64,000 nucleotides of DNA, taken from positions 496,001 through 560,000 of the forward strand of contig NZ_BMXA01000001.1 of NCBI RefSeq assembly GCF_014651515.1, given 5' to 3'. Positions 1 through 9,833 of this stretch are shown here, one piece after another. Position numbers and translations under genes: made by a program. The notes beneath the pieces are model-generated. The model worked only from the letters and a program-made list of their open reading frames with translations. It had not been told where the DNA came from and ran no database searches. Numbering within the stretch: the stretch's first letter is position 1; every line of letters begins with the position of its first letter. The DNA is from Arenicella chitinivorans (GTDB taxonomy: Bacteria > Pseudomonadota > Gammaproteobacteria > Arenicellales > Arenicellaceae).

Positions 1-2761
1 CCTGATTGACCACCTCATTAATGGTCTCAGTGGGTAACTCAATAGTGGGGTCAACTTCACGTAATTTTTCATCCAACCCGTCGGCAAACGGGTGTTTCAC
101 AAGCCCCTGCATTGCACCAGGCTTGCTGGCTAGGTAGTTTGATGTGGTCGCCATCGACGGTAGGAAAGAAGGGACGACAACTCGGCCAGCAAATGGCATG
201 TCGGTGCCACTAAGGTAGTAGGTGTGCACCAATGGGTGAGTGACAAAACTCGCTTGGGAACCACCGGTGCAGTCGCCGAAGCCGAACACCATGACGGGCA
301 AGCCAGTATCGGCAATGAAATTGGTGATGCGGTCATTCACAATCGCCATCGAGAACAAGGAGCTTGGTCCTTCTTTTGTTTGCATGCCGCCGGATGACAC
401 AAAACACACGACGGGCAGTCCGCGCTCAGCACAGTCGAGCAACAGCGAACACAACTTTTCGGCGCCGGCCATATCAAAGGCGCCAGCCTGAAACGCCACG
501 TTAGAGATCAATGCACCGACTTCGCGAGTGTTGCCGTCGTCGTCTAACTTGAACTTGCCGATCCCGGTGATCACACCGCATGGTGTGACGTTATTGTTCA
601 AAGCCTTCTCGATAGATTGACGAAAGCCCGGAAACGAGACCGGGTTGGCGGTCATTTTATTGGCGTTAGTTTCTTCAAAGTCGATAAAGAAACGTTGTTT
701 GAACGCATCAACGGTGGTGGCCTTTTGCTTTTTATACGATGTCAGAACACGTTGGATTAGCAAATCTTGATACGCGATATTCAGCTGATTCCAGAAGTCT
801 TTGCGTTTACCAATGCGCCACGGGTTGATCTGGCCGTTGTAGCTTTTGCCACTCATCTGTGCCTCGATAAAGCGCGGCACCAGGGTTTCAAAGAAATAGG
901 TGATCAGCACCAGCAGTGAGTCTGACATGCGCGGGAAGTTTACACGCTTCCATTCCTCGACCGCCGACAGAAATTCGCCACGTTGATCGTACTTGACGAA
1001 ATGGCCGAGCCATTTAGCAAACTCGGACTTGATATCGCTGTCGACGACGCCATCGGCCATTGAGCCGGTCACGTTACTGGCCACTTCCTCTAGCGAGGAA
1101 TCTAGAATTTTGCGCAACGTTTTTTCGGATAAGGACTCGAAGGCTTTCGACTCCTCAGCGATTTCGCCAAAATTATCGACGATATTGTTGTACAGCGCGT
1201 CAAAGATCAGAATGTCGCGGAACTGTGTGTGCAGGATATCGCGAATGGTTGGCTCGTTGAGTGTGTCCAACAGTGTCAGTTCGGCTTCTGGTTTGGACAG
1301 ATAGTCGTCGCTTTCGTTGCTCAATTCGCTGAGGCGATTGTTCATTTCTACGAAATTAAACGCGGCGTCCGATTTCCAGCGATTGTACAAATACAAGCAC
1401 AGTACGAAGCAGTAATTCTTCTGGGCGCTGCGGTAATTGCTTTGCGGGTCGCCGAGAATCAGCGCAGTAATCTTGTTGCGGTCGGTATTCAGCTCGTCAC
1501 GCTTGCTTTTTAGGTGGGCCCAAGCTTTCGCAAGTTCATCGTTATAAACCAGCTTTTCCGGGTCCGATAGCCACTGTTCAAACGCTTTCTCGCGCATTTG
1601 GCGCAGGCGGTCCTTGAGGTCGCCCTTGGGTATTTCTTTGTCTGCTAATCGGCCGTAAGTCTCGATGGTCGCAGAATGGATTCGGCAGCGCAGTGACAAA
1701 GAACGCAGATACATCATGGCGTGTGAGTACACACTAGGATACTCCGTGAGTTCGCCATACAGTTCAAATTGCGCTGCTTTTTGTAACTCAGCGAAACTGT
1801 CACGGTGCAACTTTTCAGTCCGCACATTGTCTAGGTAATCGGTGCCAACAATGGGGTTTTCCAATACTTCACGCTTGGCGTCTGCTTCGATTTCCTTAAC
1901 GCCTGTGAAAATCGCAGCGACCAGATTGGACGTATCGTCGTTGTTGTCACTTGGGTCCCAGTCAATAACGCCATCGATGGCGCCGCTGCGGTACAGTTCC
2001 GAGGGCGATACTCCGACATAGCGTGCGCTTTCCTGCCAAGACAAGTTGTATTGACGGGCAATGTTGGCCAACCCCTTCGGTTGAATCGTGTTGAATGCAG
2101 CGCAGCGAACGGCGAGCAGCAGATTGGTAGTCGCCAGTGGAATTGCACCGCCAGAGTAACCTAAACCATAAATCACGCCTATAGATGGCACCTTGGCGGC
2201 GGCCATCACCGCAATCAAACGTGAAATTGAGTGTGCCTGGTTAGATGCGTTGGCATCCGTCCCAGCATCAGCGCCGGGTGTGTCCATAAAGGTCACGATC
2301 GGAATGGCTCGACGCGCGTAGCCGTCGACTAGGCGACATGCCTCTAGGTGATGCTCAGGACTCCAGACGCCGTTTGCCACACTGCGGTTTTGTGCAATCA
2401 TGGCGATGCGGCGCGTATCACCGTTGTATTCCAGTGAAAGCTCGATTGCATATAACGGGCCAAGCTCGAATTCTTGATGGATCTTGCCGCGTAACTGGCT
2501 GATGATGGTTTTCGCGCTCGGCCGATTGGCCGACTCAGCGGGGTCAAGAACTTTGGCCACATAGTCATCGACAGAGAGCTTTTTGAGGCTTTGGCGCGTT
2601 GCTTCAACGTCTTTGGGGCTGAGTAAGCCGCTGATATTTTGATGCCATTTGAATGGGTGTTTGGTGCCATTCAGGGACAGGTTGTTTGCGCGTCGTTCGA
2701 TATCTTTGAACAGACTCATCATCTGGTCAGATTTCACTTTGGATTGATCGTTCGTATTCAA
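1..2761 (-). CDS. Biotin-dependent carboxylase carboxyltransferase, AccA-like then AccD-like halves (3' partial)
   Basis: About 920 residues are visible and the frame stays open to the window edge, so the C-terminus is missing. The N-terminal half has an AccA-type CoA carboxyltransferase core: FMDTPGADAG near residue 150 and GLGYSGGA near residue 200. The later part is AccD-like: a GVITGIGKF strand, then VCFVSSGGMQTKEG near residue 787 and a GG-rich FGDCTGGSQASF stretch. Such enzymes transfer a carboxyl group from carboxybiotin to acetyl-CoA or a related acyl-CoA. The alpha-like part precedes the beta-like part, the reverse of the usual fused order. A biotin carboxylase or carrier domain could follow outside the window. 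I chose a TTG start at 2761 because AAAGGG lies about 9 bases upstream and an in-frame TAA sits just before it; ATG at 2722 or 2719 is the alternative but has no ribosome site. Acyl-CoA substrate unknown. Confidence 0.85.
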   Translation of the reverse strand, partial: MNTNDQSKVKSDQMMSLFKDIERRANNLSLNGTKHPFKWHQNISGLLSPKDVEATRQSLKKLSVDDYVAKVLDPAESANRPSAKTIISQLRGKIHQEFELGPLYAIELSLEYNGDTRRIAMIAQNRSVANGVWSPEHHLEACRLVDGYARRAIPIVTFMDTPGADAGTDANASNQAHSISRLIAVMAAAKVPSIGVIYGLGYSGGAIPLATTNLLLAVRCAAFNTIQPKGLANIARQYNLSWQESARYVGVSPSELYRSGAIDGVIDWDPSDNNDDTSNLVAAIFTGVKEIEADAKREVLENPIVGTDYLDNVRTEKLHRDSFAELQKAAQFELYGELTEYPSVYSHAMMYLRSLSLRCRIHSATIETYGRLADKEIPKGDLKDRLRQMREKAFEQWLSDPEKLVYNDELAKAWAHLKSKRDELNTDRNKITALILGDPQSNYRSAQKNYCFVLCLYLYNRWKSDAAFNFVEMNNRLSELSNESDDYLSKPEAELTLLDTLNEPTIRDILHTQFRDILIFDALYNNIVDNFGEIAEESKAFESLSEKTLRKILDSSLEEVASNVTGSMADGVVDSDIKSEFAKWLGHFVKYDQRGEFLSAVEEWKRVNFPRMSDSLLVLITYFFETLVPRFIEAQMSGKSYNGQINPWRIGKRKDFWNQLNIAYQDLLIQRVLTSYKKQKATTVDAFKQRFFIDFEETNANKMTANPVSFPGFRQSIEKALNNNVTPCGVITGIGKFKLDDDGNTREVGALISNVAFQAGAFDMAGAEKLCSLLLDCAERGLPVVCFVSSGGMQTKEGPSSLFSMAIVNDRITNFIADTGLPVMVFGFGDCTGGSQASFVTHPLVHTYYLSGTDMPFAGRVVVPSFLPSMATTSNYLASKPGAMQGLVKHPFADGLDEKLREVDPTIELPTETINEVVNQ

Positions 2762-2873
2762 CGTAACTTACCCTTTAGAGTTGATTACTGTATGTTGTGG
2801 TTTGAGTCAGGTTCGTCATCCACCTTCAATCCGGCGATATCCTGCGCTCACCGTTGATTGCTGGTCAAAATGA

Positions 2874-3308
2874 TCAGTATGTACGAGTGTGATGACGATT
2901 TATCTTTTTCTTTTGCTTAATGGTTAAGTATGCCATGAAACTACCTGAGATTCCGAGTAGTAAATCTTTCAGTTCGACATTGCGGCCGACACCAAGTTGT
3001 AGGATTTCAGCAAGTAAACACAGGCCAACCGTACAGGCCAACACCTTTGCAGCGGACTGTTTTAATAGTGGCAGGTTGGATGCATATAATAACGCGGTGA
3101 TGAAGAGTCCGCCAAGCAGGTGTAAAGCAATGTCAGCGTTTTGCTCGAACCACAGGATTGCGTCGTAAGGCACGCCGACGGAGCGCAGTGCTCGGTGAGG
3201 CATCCAATGCGAAAAATTGTACTGTGGCTGCAAGACGACATAACTACCGATACTCAGCACTGTGAGCAGCAGCATGCGGTAAAACCATTTTGCTTCTAAT
3301 CTGAGCAT
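2874..3308 (-). CDS. VanZ-like family membrane protein
   Basis: A 144-residue protein with about four predicted membrane segments: residues 10-27, 61-78, 86-103 and 117-132. It carries the family's EILQ motif (LLAEILQLGVGRN) between membrane segments, followed by an ELKDLL element resembling the VanZ pattern of a conserved Asp in the last helix. VanZ in enterococci gives low-level teicoplanin resistance, but most bacterial homologues have no proven role, so I infer only an inner-membrane location. The tail is very basic (KQKKKINRHH). It is divergent from recJ with 43 bases between starts, and lies downstream of nothing on its own strand. Confidence 0.75.
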   Translation of the reverse strand: MLRLEAKWFYRMLLLTVLSIGSYVVLQPQYNFSHWMPHRALRSVGVPYDAILWFEQNADIALHLLGGLFITALLYASNLPLLKQSAAKVLACTVGLCLLAEILQLGVGRNVELKDLLLGISGSFMAYLTIKQKKKINRHHTRTY

Positions 3309-3351
3309 AGTTCATAATTCTCGCCTGCTAAGGCAAACTCCCTCAAGTATT

Positions 3352-5082
3352 GTGACTGAATTACTCATTAAATCGCGCGCCAGCCAATCGTCTCGACCGT
3401 TGCCTGGCCTGTCACCGTCTGTCCAGCGCGTGTTGCACAACCGCGGTATTAGCGCCCCGCATGAACTTGAGTATAGTCTCAAGCGTTTATTGCCACCGCA
3501 TTCATTAACCAATATTGAGGCAGCCGGTACGCTGTTAGCTGACGCCGTAATGGCCGGTGCCAATATCGTGATTGTTGGCGATTTCGACGCGGATGGCGCC
3601 ACAAGTTGTGCGCTGGCTGTTCGGTGTTTAAACGCTTTCGGTTTGTCTTCAGTGAGCTACTTGGTGCCCAATCGGTTTGAATTCGGTTACGGCTTGTCGC
3701 CAGAAATTGTCGGCGTAGCTGCCATGCGTCAGCCGGATATTCTGGTTACTGTTGATAATGGCATCAGCAGCGTTGGTGGTGTGCATGCCGCGCAAGCGCT
3801 CGGTATGTCGGTATTGGTCACAGATCACCATTTGCCCGGCGAGGAGATTCCGACCGCGGATGTGATCGTCAACCCGAATCTGCCCGGCGATCGCTTTGCC
3901 AGTAAAAATCTTGCTGGCGTTGGTGTGATTTTCTACGTCATGTTGGCTGTCCGCGCAGAGTTGCGTCAGCAGCGGTGGTTTGAACAACAGGGCATCGCAG
4001 AACCCAATATGTCGCATTTTCTTGATCTGGTGGCCTTAGGTACTGTTGCGGATGTGGTTCCGTTGGATGCGAATAATCGAATCTTGGTTCAGCAGGGCAT
4101 GCAACGGATTCGTCAGGGGGCTGCCTGCCCGGGCATTCAGGCCTTGCTGACAGTCGGAAAGCGGAATGCGGCCCGATTGTCTTCGAGTGATCTCGGGTTT
4201 GCCGTCGGGCCGCGTCTGAACGCAGCAGGGCGATTGGATGATATGTCGCTCGGCATCGAGTGCTTACTCACAGACGATGTCGATGCCGCAATGGCGATGG
4301 CCTTACAACTCGACGAGTTAAACCAGCAGCGTCGTGATGTTGAGCGAAGTATGCAACAAGACGCGCTTGCCATTGTCGAGCAAATACAAATTGACGACGA
4401 CGGTGACCTGCCGGCGATACTGACTTTATCTGACCCGACTTGGCATCAAGGGGTCGTTGGTCTGGTTGCATCGAGGATTAAAGAGCGCGTTCACCGACCG
4501 GTGGTTGCGTTAGCGCCGGGCGACAATGAAGGTGAATGGAAAGGCTCGGCACGCAGTGTTGATGGAATTCATATTCGAGACTTATTGGCTCGCGTCGACG
4601 CACTCCATCCAGGCCTGATCACCAAGTTTGGCGGACACGCTATGGCCGCTGGATTATCCGTAACCGATGCCAACCTCTCAGCGTTTACCAAGGCCTTGAG
4701 CACGGTCGCAACTGAATTGACACAGGGTCACGATTGGCGTCAAATCATCTGGACCGACGGTGCGCTCGATGCGGTCGAGTTCAGTGAGGAAATTGCAGAG
4801 CAGCTGCGTACCATGACGCCTTGGGGGCAGGGATTTCCAGAACCCTTATTTGAAGGTGAGTTTGAAGTTCTGGATGCGCGCATTGTTGGCGAGTCGCATG
4901 CCAAACTCGTATTGCGTCCAAGCGTTGGAGAACAGCCGTTGGACGCCATTTGTTTCGGTTATCTGGACACCCATGCTGAGTTGCCCACTGGCACCATTTA
5001 CGCGGCCTTTCAGTTGGATGTGAATGAGTTTCGCGATCGTAGAACGCTACAGTTAATGGTGAAACATATTCATCTTTGCTAA
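3352..5082 (+). CDS. recJ: Single-stranded-DNA-specific exonuclease RecJ
   Basis: Degrades single-stranded DNA 5' to 3' in recombination and mismatch repair; cytoplasmic. The 576-residue length fits the family (E. coli about 577). DHH-superfamily metal motifs are all present: DFDADGAT at residues 77-84, VTVDNGISS near 133, TDHHLPG with DHH at 158-160, and the DHHA1 region with KFGGHAMAAG near residue 424. The start is GTG at 3352 because the N-terminus then aligns with E. coli RecJ; no strong ribosome site is visible upstream. The gene stands alone, divergent from the VanZ-like gene and about 87 bases before the Bax-inhibitor gene. Confidence 0.96.
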   Translation: MTELLIKSRASQSSRPLPGLSPSVQRVLHNRGISAPHELEYSLKRLLPPHSLTNIEAAGTLLADAVMAGANIVIVGDFDADGATSCALAVRCLNAFGLSSVSYLVPNRFEFGYGLSPEIVGVAAMRQPDILVTVDNGISSVGGVHAAQALGMSVLVTDHHLPGEEIPTADVIVNPNLPGDRFASKNLAGVGVIFYVMLAVRAELRQQRWFEQQGIAEPNMSHFLDLVALGTVADVVPLDANNRILVQQGMQRIRQGAACPGIQALLTVGKRNAARLSSSDLGFAVGPRLNAAGRLDDMSLGIECLLTDDVDAAMAMALQLDELNQQRRDVERSMQQDALAIVEQIQIDDDGDLPAILTLSDPTWHQGVVGLVASRIKERVHRPVVALAPGDNEGEWKGSARSVDGIHIRDLLARVDALHPGLITKFGGHAMAAGLSVTDANLSAFTKALSTVATELTQGHDWRQIIWTDGALDAVEFSEEIAEQLRTMTPWGQGFPEPLFEGEFEVLDARIVGESHAKLVLRPSVGEQPLDAICFGYLDTHAELPTGTIYAAFQLDVNEFRDRRTLQLMVKHIHLC

Positions 5083-5169
5083 CGCCGCCATGATAAAAAC
5101 ACTGCATGCTATGATTGCTTTTTTGGTGGCAAGCCCCATACACAACGATTATTTTTTAGGAGAAATTTT

Positions 5170-5877
5170 ATGAGTTACATGAATGTTGCATCTGACGCGG
5201 TCGTGAGTGAACTGCCCGGAGAGGCGCGGGCTGCATTTATCAAACGCACCTACGTGCATGTGGCTGGCTCATTGGCCGCCTTCGCTATGTTGGTGTCGTT
5301 TTTTCTGTCACTTGGCTGGGGTGAGAAAGCCATGCAATTGCTGGCAGTCAGTCGTTGGAGTTGGCTGCTTGTACTGGCTGCATTTATGGCCGTGAGTTTT
5401 GTTGCAAACCGTTGGGCGCACAGCGGCGCATCACGTGAGCTGCAGTACGCAGGCCTAGGCTTGTATGTGGTCGCCGAAGCCATCATCTTTCTGCCTCTGA
5501 TCGCGATCGCGCAATTATATGCGCCGGGCGTGATTCAAAATGCCGCGGTAATTACAGGCGCGTTAGTGACGGCATTAACCTTTATCGTCTTCACGACGCG
5601 CAAGGATTTTTCGTTTCTAGGCCCGATCTTGTCGATTGGCGGTTTTGTCGCCCTGGGCGTGATTGCGGCCTCAATCGCGTTTGGTTTCACGCTCGGCACC
5701 GTGTTCTCTGGAATTATGATTGCCTTCGCTGGTGGCTCAGTGTTGTATACCACGTCTAACGTGTTACACACGTATCGTGAAGATCAACATGTCGCCGCCT
5801 CCTTGGCGCTATTTGCCAGCATCGCATTGATGCTTTGGTATGTGATTCAATTGTTGATGTCACTGGGTGATGATTAG
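5170..5877 (+). CDS. Bax inhibitor-1/YccA family membrane protein
   Basis: A 235-residue inner-membrane protein with about seven predicted membrane segments and the family pattern of a hydrophilic N-terminus, then evenly spaced helices, then a short C-terminal acidic tail (SLGDD). Bacterial members (YccA, YbhL, YetJ) are linked to FtsH regulation or calcium leak, but the specific function here is unknown. The ATG at 5170 is preceded by AGGAG at a good distance, so the start is firm. It is close to cysM downstream (27 bases) and could be co-transcribed with it. Confidence 0.9.
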   Translation: MSYMNVASDAVVSELPGEARAAFIKRTYVHVAGSLAAFAMLVSFFLSLGWGEKAMQLLAVSRWSWLLVLAAFMAVSFVANRWAHSGASRELQYAGLGLYVVAEAIIFLPLIAIAQLYAPGVIQNAAVITGALVTALTFIVFTTRKDFSFLGPILSIGGFVALGVIAASIAFGFTLGTVFSGIMIAFAGGSVLYTTSNVLHTYREDQHVAASLALFASIALMLWYVIQLLMSLGDD

Positions 5878-5904
5878 GCATAAGCCGATTTTGACGGAGC
5901 AGTC

Positions 5905-6804
5905 GTGAAAATAAACACCCTTCAAGACTTTGTCGGCAACACGCCGCTGGTCAAAATTCAGCGGTTGTGGCAAGGTCAGCATGCCCACCTGTTCGCGAAA
6001 TTGGAAGGGAATAACCCGGCCGGTTCGGTAAAGGATCGCCCGGCGCTCAATATGATCGCCAAAGCGGAAGCTCGCGGTGACATTAAGCCTGGTGATACTT
6101 TAATAGAAGCAACCAGTGGTAACACCGGCATTGCGCTGGCGATGGCTGCGGCCATGAAAGGGTACAAGATGACCTTAATCATGCCGGACAATATGAGCGA
6201 AGAACGGCGAGCTTCGATGCGTGCTTTCGGTGCCGAGATCATTTCTGTGTCACAGGCGGCCGGCGGTATGGAGCTGGCGCGCGATCTGGCGTTGGAAATG
6301 CAGGCAGAGGGTAAGGGCAAGGTGCTGGATCAGTTTGCGAACCCCGATAATTGGATGGCGCACTACGAGTCGACTGGCCCGGAAATCTGGCGCGACACCG
6401 ATGGCGAAGTCACGCACTTTATCAGTTCAATGGGTACCACGGGAACCATTATGGGCGTCTCCAGGTATTTAAAGGAGCAATCTTGTGAGGTCGAAATCGT
6501 TGGTGTGCAACCCGATGGTCACTCGCAGATACCTGGAATCCGGCGCTGGCCGGCCGCGTACTTACCAAAAATATTTGAACCGAGTCGCGTTGACCGCACC
6601 TTGGATGTCGCACAGTCAGTGGCAGAGAACACCATGCGCGAGATGGCCAAAAAGGAAGGGATATTTGCTGGCGTATCGTCCGGCGGCGCCATGGCGATTG
6701 CCCTGAAAGTCGCCGCTGAGCAAGAAGCGCTGGGCAACACGGCAGTGATTGTCACGATTGTGTGTGACCGTGGTGACCGCTACTTGTCGACTGGTGTGTA
6801 TTAA
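5905..6804 (+). CDS. cysM: Cysteine synthase B
   Basis: PLP enzyme that makes cysteine from O-acetylserine with sulfide or thiosulfate. The 299-residue length matches CysM (E. coli 303). The PLP lysine is K43 in NPAGSVKDRPA, followed by the phosphate-cradle motif ATSGNTGIALA. The C-terminus CDRGDRYLSTGVY is typical of the B isozyme, which separates it from CysK. Starts with GTG at 5905, with GACGGAG upstream. The exonuclease gene begins 9 bases after its stop, so the two are probably one transcript, and rlmD lies nearby as in many gammaproteobacteria. Confidence 0.95.
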   Translation: MKINTLQDFVGNTPLVKIQRLWQGQHAHLFAKLEGNNPAGSVKDRPALNMIAKAEARGDIKPGDTLIEATSGNTGIALAMAAAMKGYKMTLIMPDNMSEERRASMRAFGAEIISVSQAAGGMELARDLALEMQAEGKGKVLDQFANPDNWMAHYESTGPEIWRDTDGEVTHFISSMGTTGTIMGVSRYLKEQSCEVEIVGVQPDGHSQIPGIRRWPAAYLPKIFEPSRVDRTLDVAQSVAENTMREMAKKEGIFAGVSSGGAMAIALKVAAEQEALGNTAVIVTIVCDRGDRYLSTGVY

Positions 6805-6813
6805 TTAACCGTT

Positions 6814-7602
6814 ATGAACGTATTGGCATTTGATATAGAGACCATTCCCGATGTAGCTGGAGGGCGACGGCTATTGGGCTTGTCCGATGAGCTCTCCGAT
6901 GCGGACGTGGCTGAGGCTATGTTTGCTAAGCGACGAGAGAAAACGGGGTCGGACTTTATTGCCACACATTTACAGAAGGTGGTGGCCATCTCGGCGGTGT
7001 ATCGGAACAGCCACAAAGATCAATTTTCGGTATGGACGCTCGGAAATGAGCAAAGTACGGAAGCGGAGATTGTAGAGAATTTTTTTGCCGGCATCGATAA
7101 GCACACGCCAACTTTGGTGACCTGGAACGGGTCTGGTTTTGATTTGCCCGTACTGCACTACCGAGCCTTGATCAACGGAATTCAGGCTGCACGATACTGG
7201 GAGTTGGGGGAAGACGATTCGAATTTCCGCTGGAACAATTACATTGGCCGGTTTCACTTGCGTCATACTGATTTGATGGATGTGATGGCCGGTTACAATA
7301 ATCGTGCATTTGCGCCGCTGGATGAAATTGCCGTGTTACTTGGCTTACCCGGCAAGATGGGCATGAGCGGCGCGCACGTCTGGGAGCAGTATAAGGCTGG
7401 CGAAATCAAAGCGATTCGAGACTACTGTGAAACCGACGCCTTAAATACCTATCTAGTGTATCTGCAATGGCAATTTATGCGCGGTCAGCTAGACGCTACA
7501 GGCCTAGCCGCGGAACAAGCGGTGGTGCGTACGGCGCTGGCAGAGTCAGAGCCGCACTTGATCGCATTTCTGGACGCGTGGGGTCAGGGTAGAGCGTCGT
7601 AG
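6814..7602 (+). CDS. Predicted 3'-5' exonuclease, PolB-like DEDD superfamily
   Basis: A 262-residue protein with the DEDD exonuclease metal motifs. ExoI is FDIETIP at residues 6-12. ExoII is WNGSGFDLPVLHYRAL around residues 105-120. ExoIII is RDYCETDALNTYLVY around residues 203-217, in the DEDDy-like spacing. It belongs to the family of stand-alone exonucleases related to the proofreading domain of DNA polymerase B (PF10108-type). The physiological substrate is not established. It lies 9 bases after cysM and is likely co-transcribed. Confidence 0.88.
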   Translation: MNVLAFDIETIPDVAGGRRLLGLSDELSDADVAEAMFAKRREKTGSDFIATHLQKVVAISAVYRNSHKDQFSVWTLGNEQSTEAEIVENFFAGIDKHTPTLVTWNGSGFDLPVLHYRALINGIQAARYWELGEDDSNFRWNNYIGRFHLRHTDLMDVMAGYNNRAFAPLDEIAVLLGLPGKMGMSGAHVWEQYKAGEIKAIRDYCETDALNTYLVYLQWQFMRGQLDATGLAAEQAVVRTALAESEPHLIAFLDAWGQGRAS

Positions 7603-7628
7603 GTACCGAGAAACTTATTTACCGAAAC

Positions 7629-8021
7629 TTACAGCAAGTCTCGAATAACGCCAAATACTGTTAGCAACAGCATTACCACGCTGGCCAGACCGGTAATTAA
7701 CATGCCGGGACCGCGCCGCGATGGCTCATCTGACAGGTAGCCGCGGGCATACAGAAACCGTCCGATTAAATAAACCACACCGAGCCCGGCTGCGACATCG
7801 GGGCGAAAAAACGTGGCGCACAGCCACAGCGCAGGTAGGGCTAATACCATTTGCTCCAAGGTATTTAACTGCACACGCAAAGCGCGTTCGAAGCGGACAC
7901 CGCCGGTCATGGCGGGTGCTTTAACGCCTTCTTTGCCGCGTGCCTGACCGGCGAGCGCAATAAAGTAAATGTATTGTGCCAGAATGAGCACCGATACCAG
8001 TGCGACGTAGTGAAGCGTCAT
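7629..8021 (-). CDS. MAPEG family membrane protein
   Basis: A 130-residue protein with four predicted membrane segments. The helix-2 region carries the MAPEG pattern ERALRVQLNTLEQMVLALPALW, in which the R-x-x-x-N-x-x-E core is typical. Family members include microsomal glutathione transferase and leukotriene synthases; bacterial ones are mostly uncharacterised. The start ATG at 8021 follows an AGGAGAGA ribosome site (minus strand). It is convergent with the exonuclease gene and divergent from rlmD. Confidence 0.85.
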   Translation of the reverse strand: MTLHYVALVSVLILAQYIYFIALAGQARGKEGVKAPAMTGGVRFERALRVQLNTLEQMVLALPALWLCATFFRPDVAAGLGVVYLIGRFLYARGYLSDEPSRRGPGMLITGLASVVMLLLTVFGVIRDLL

Positions 8022-8332
8022 GTCATCTCTCCTGTAATGGGTAGTCCAAAGCCACTTAGCATAGCCTGCGGTAATTGGTTTTGTACAGTTGTCGTTTTGA
8101 TCGTCAATCGCTTCGTAGACGTAGTCGAAACCACACCATTAGTAATCGGTACGCGAGGTCGAGCGGATTTTTCTACCCGACTTAGTTGTCAGTGGCGCGC
8201 TTAACTGGTTAAATCACGCCACTTTTGCTGCCGACAGGCCACTTTGGTTTCAGGCGGAGGCGGTTTATCCGTCGCAACCGACTCTGATATGGAGTCCTAA
8301 TCAACTTAATTGCTCCAAATAGAGATCAGAGT
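8022..8332. other. Divergent intergenic region, MAPEG gene / rlmD
   Basis: 311 bases between divergent genes. The MAPEG gene's ribosome site occupies its left edge. I see no supported gene, RNA or strong inverted repeat in the remainder; it presumably holds the rlmD promoter, but I could not fix -35 and -10 boxes with confidence. Confidence 0.5.
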
Positions 8333-9688
8333 ATGGCAAGAAGACGCAGACGTGCCCGTAAGCAACTGGATTTAACGCCGCGCGAAATTCAGATTGATTC
8401 GCTGGCACATGACGGCCGTGGTGTTGGTCGTGGTGAAGACGGTAAGGTGGTGTTTGTTGACTTCGCGTTGCCGGGAGAGCGTGTTAAGTATGTGCCGGTG
8501 ATGAACCGTAAAAGCTATTTATTCGGGACCACCATCGAGGTATTAGAGGCGTCGCCACATCGAATTGAGCCAAAGTGTGCGGTTTTTGGTCAGTGTGGTG
8601 GGTGTGTGCTACAACATCTAGAGCCTGAGAAACAGATCCACTACAAACAGCAAGCCTTGCTGGAAAACTTCAAAAAAATCGGCGACGTTCAACCTGAAAC
8701 ACTGTTGGCACCAATGGTCGGTCCACAATGGGGATATCGCCGTCGTGCCCGTCTGGGTGCTAAATTTGTGCCCAAGAAGGGCGGGATGATTGTCGGTTTT
8801 CGGGAACGAAATTCAAGTTATATTCAACCTACCGAGCGCTGCGAGGTGTTGTATCCGCAAGTGTCGAATTTAATTCCGGCGTTACGCGACACGCTGGGGA
8901 AAATCTCGTGCAATGACAAGCTACCGCAGGTGGAAATTTCGGTTGCGGATAATGCCACGGTCATGATTTTGCGCCATCTGGAGACGTTGCTTCAACAAGA
9001 TCTAGATCTGCTGACAGCATTTGCCAAGCAGCACGAAATCCAGCTATTTTTACAGCCGGGCAACCTCAAAAGCGTACACCCGTTGTATCCGCCGAGTCCA
9101 GAGCCACTTTATTACCGGTTTGATGCGTTTGATATCACGGTTGAGTTTCTGCCAACAGACTTCATTCAAGTGAATGGCGGCATAAACGATCGCTTAGTGG
9201 CTACGGCAATCGAGTTACTTGACTTACAAGAAACCGACCGCGTGCTGGATTTGTTTTGCGGGGTAGGTAATTTTACCTTGCCGCTTGCTCGCTGTGCAGC
9301 CCACGTGGTTGGCGTCGAGGGTGATCGTGCGTTGGTCGATCGGGCTGACCATAACAAAGCGCTCAATAAGCTGAACAACCTTGAATTCCATTTCGGCGAC
9401 TTGTTTAAAGAAGACATGACGAGTGAGTCGCATGGCGGCTGGCTGGAACAGTCTTTTGATAAAGTGTTGCTGGACCCACCGCGCTCTGGCGCGGCAGAGA
9501 TGGTTAAGCGTATCCCCCAATTCAATCCGAGTAAAATAGTGTATGTGTCGTGCGGCCCAGCCACACTTGCACGCGATGCTGGTGTGTTGGTAAATGAGCA
9601 TGGGTATCGCATGACGCATGCTGGCGTGATAGATATGTTCCCGCACACTGCGCACGTTGAGTCGATCGCGGTATTCGAAAAAGATTGA
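8333..9688 (+). CDS. rlmD: 23S rRNA (uracil(1939)-C(5))-methyltransferase RlmD
   Basis: SAM-dependent methyltransferase that makes m5U1939 in 23S rRNA. 451 residues. The order is a basic N-terminal leader (ARRRRRARKQ), a TRAM RNA-binding domain (about 15-75), four iron-sulfur ligands (C82, C88, C91 and C170), then the Rossmann methyltransferase domain with the SAM motif DLFCGVGNFTLP at 306-317 and the catalytic cysteine C407 in VSCGPATLARD. The four cluster cysteines distinguish RlmD (RumA) from TrmA. Start ATG at 8333. Divergent from the MAPEG gene. Confidence 0.96.
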   Translation: MARRRRRARKQLDLTPREIQIDSLAHDGRGVGRGEDGKVVFVDFALPGERVKYVPVMNRKSYLFGTTIEVLEASPHRIEPKCAVFGQCGGCVLQHLEPEKQIHYKQQALLENFKKIGDVQPETLLAPMVGPQWGYRRRARLGAKFVPKKGGMIVGFRERNSSYIQPTERCEVLYPQVSNLIPALRDTLGKISCNDKLPQVEISVADNATVMILRHLETLLQQDLDLLTAFAKQHEIQLFLQPGNLKSVHPLYPPSPEPLYYRFDAFDITVEFLPTDFIQVNGGINDRLVATAIELLDLQETDRVLDLFCGVGNFTLPLARCAAHVVGVEGDRALVDRADHNKALNKLNNLEFHFGDLFKEDMTSESHGGWLEQSFDKVLLDPPRSGAAEMVKRIPQFNPSKIVYVSCGPATLARDAGVLVNEHGYRMTHAGVIDMFPHTAHVESIAVFEKD

Positions 9689-9833
9689 TTTATCTAATAG
9701 ATTGTTGGCTCGCTTTCGTTTTGTAAAATAGATCATAAGCTTCGGTATTATTGATTTCACATTAATCGAGAGCCCTTGTACTCTATTCAAGTAACGAATT
9801 ATTCCTACTTTACCCAACACGATGAGGATTACC

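Noticed and set aside
2639-2857. 72-residue plus-strand frame over the carboxyltransferase start
   Set aside because: It overlaps a well-supported coding start on the other strand and has no family resemblance.
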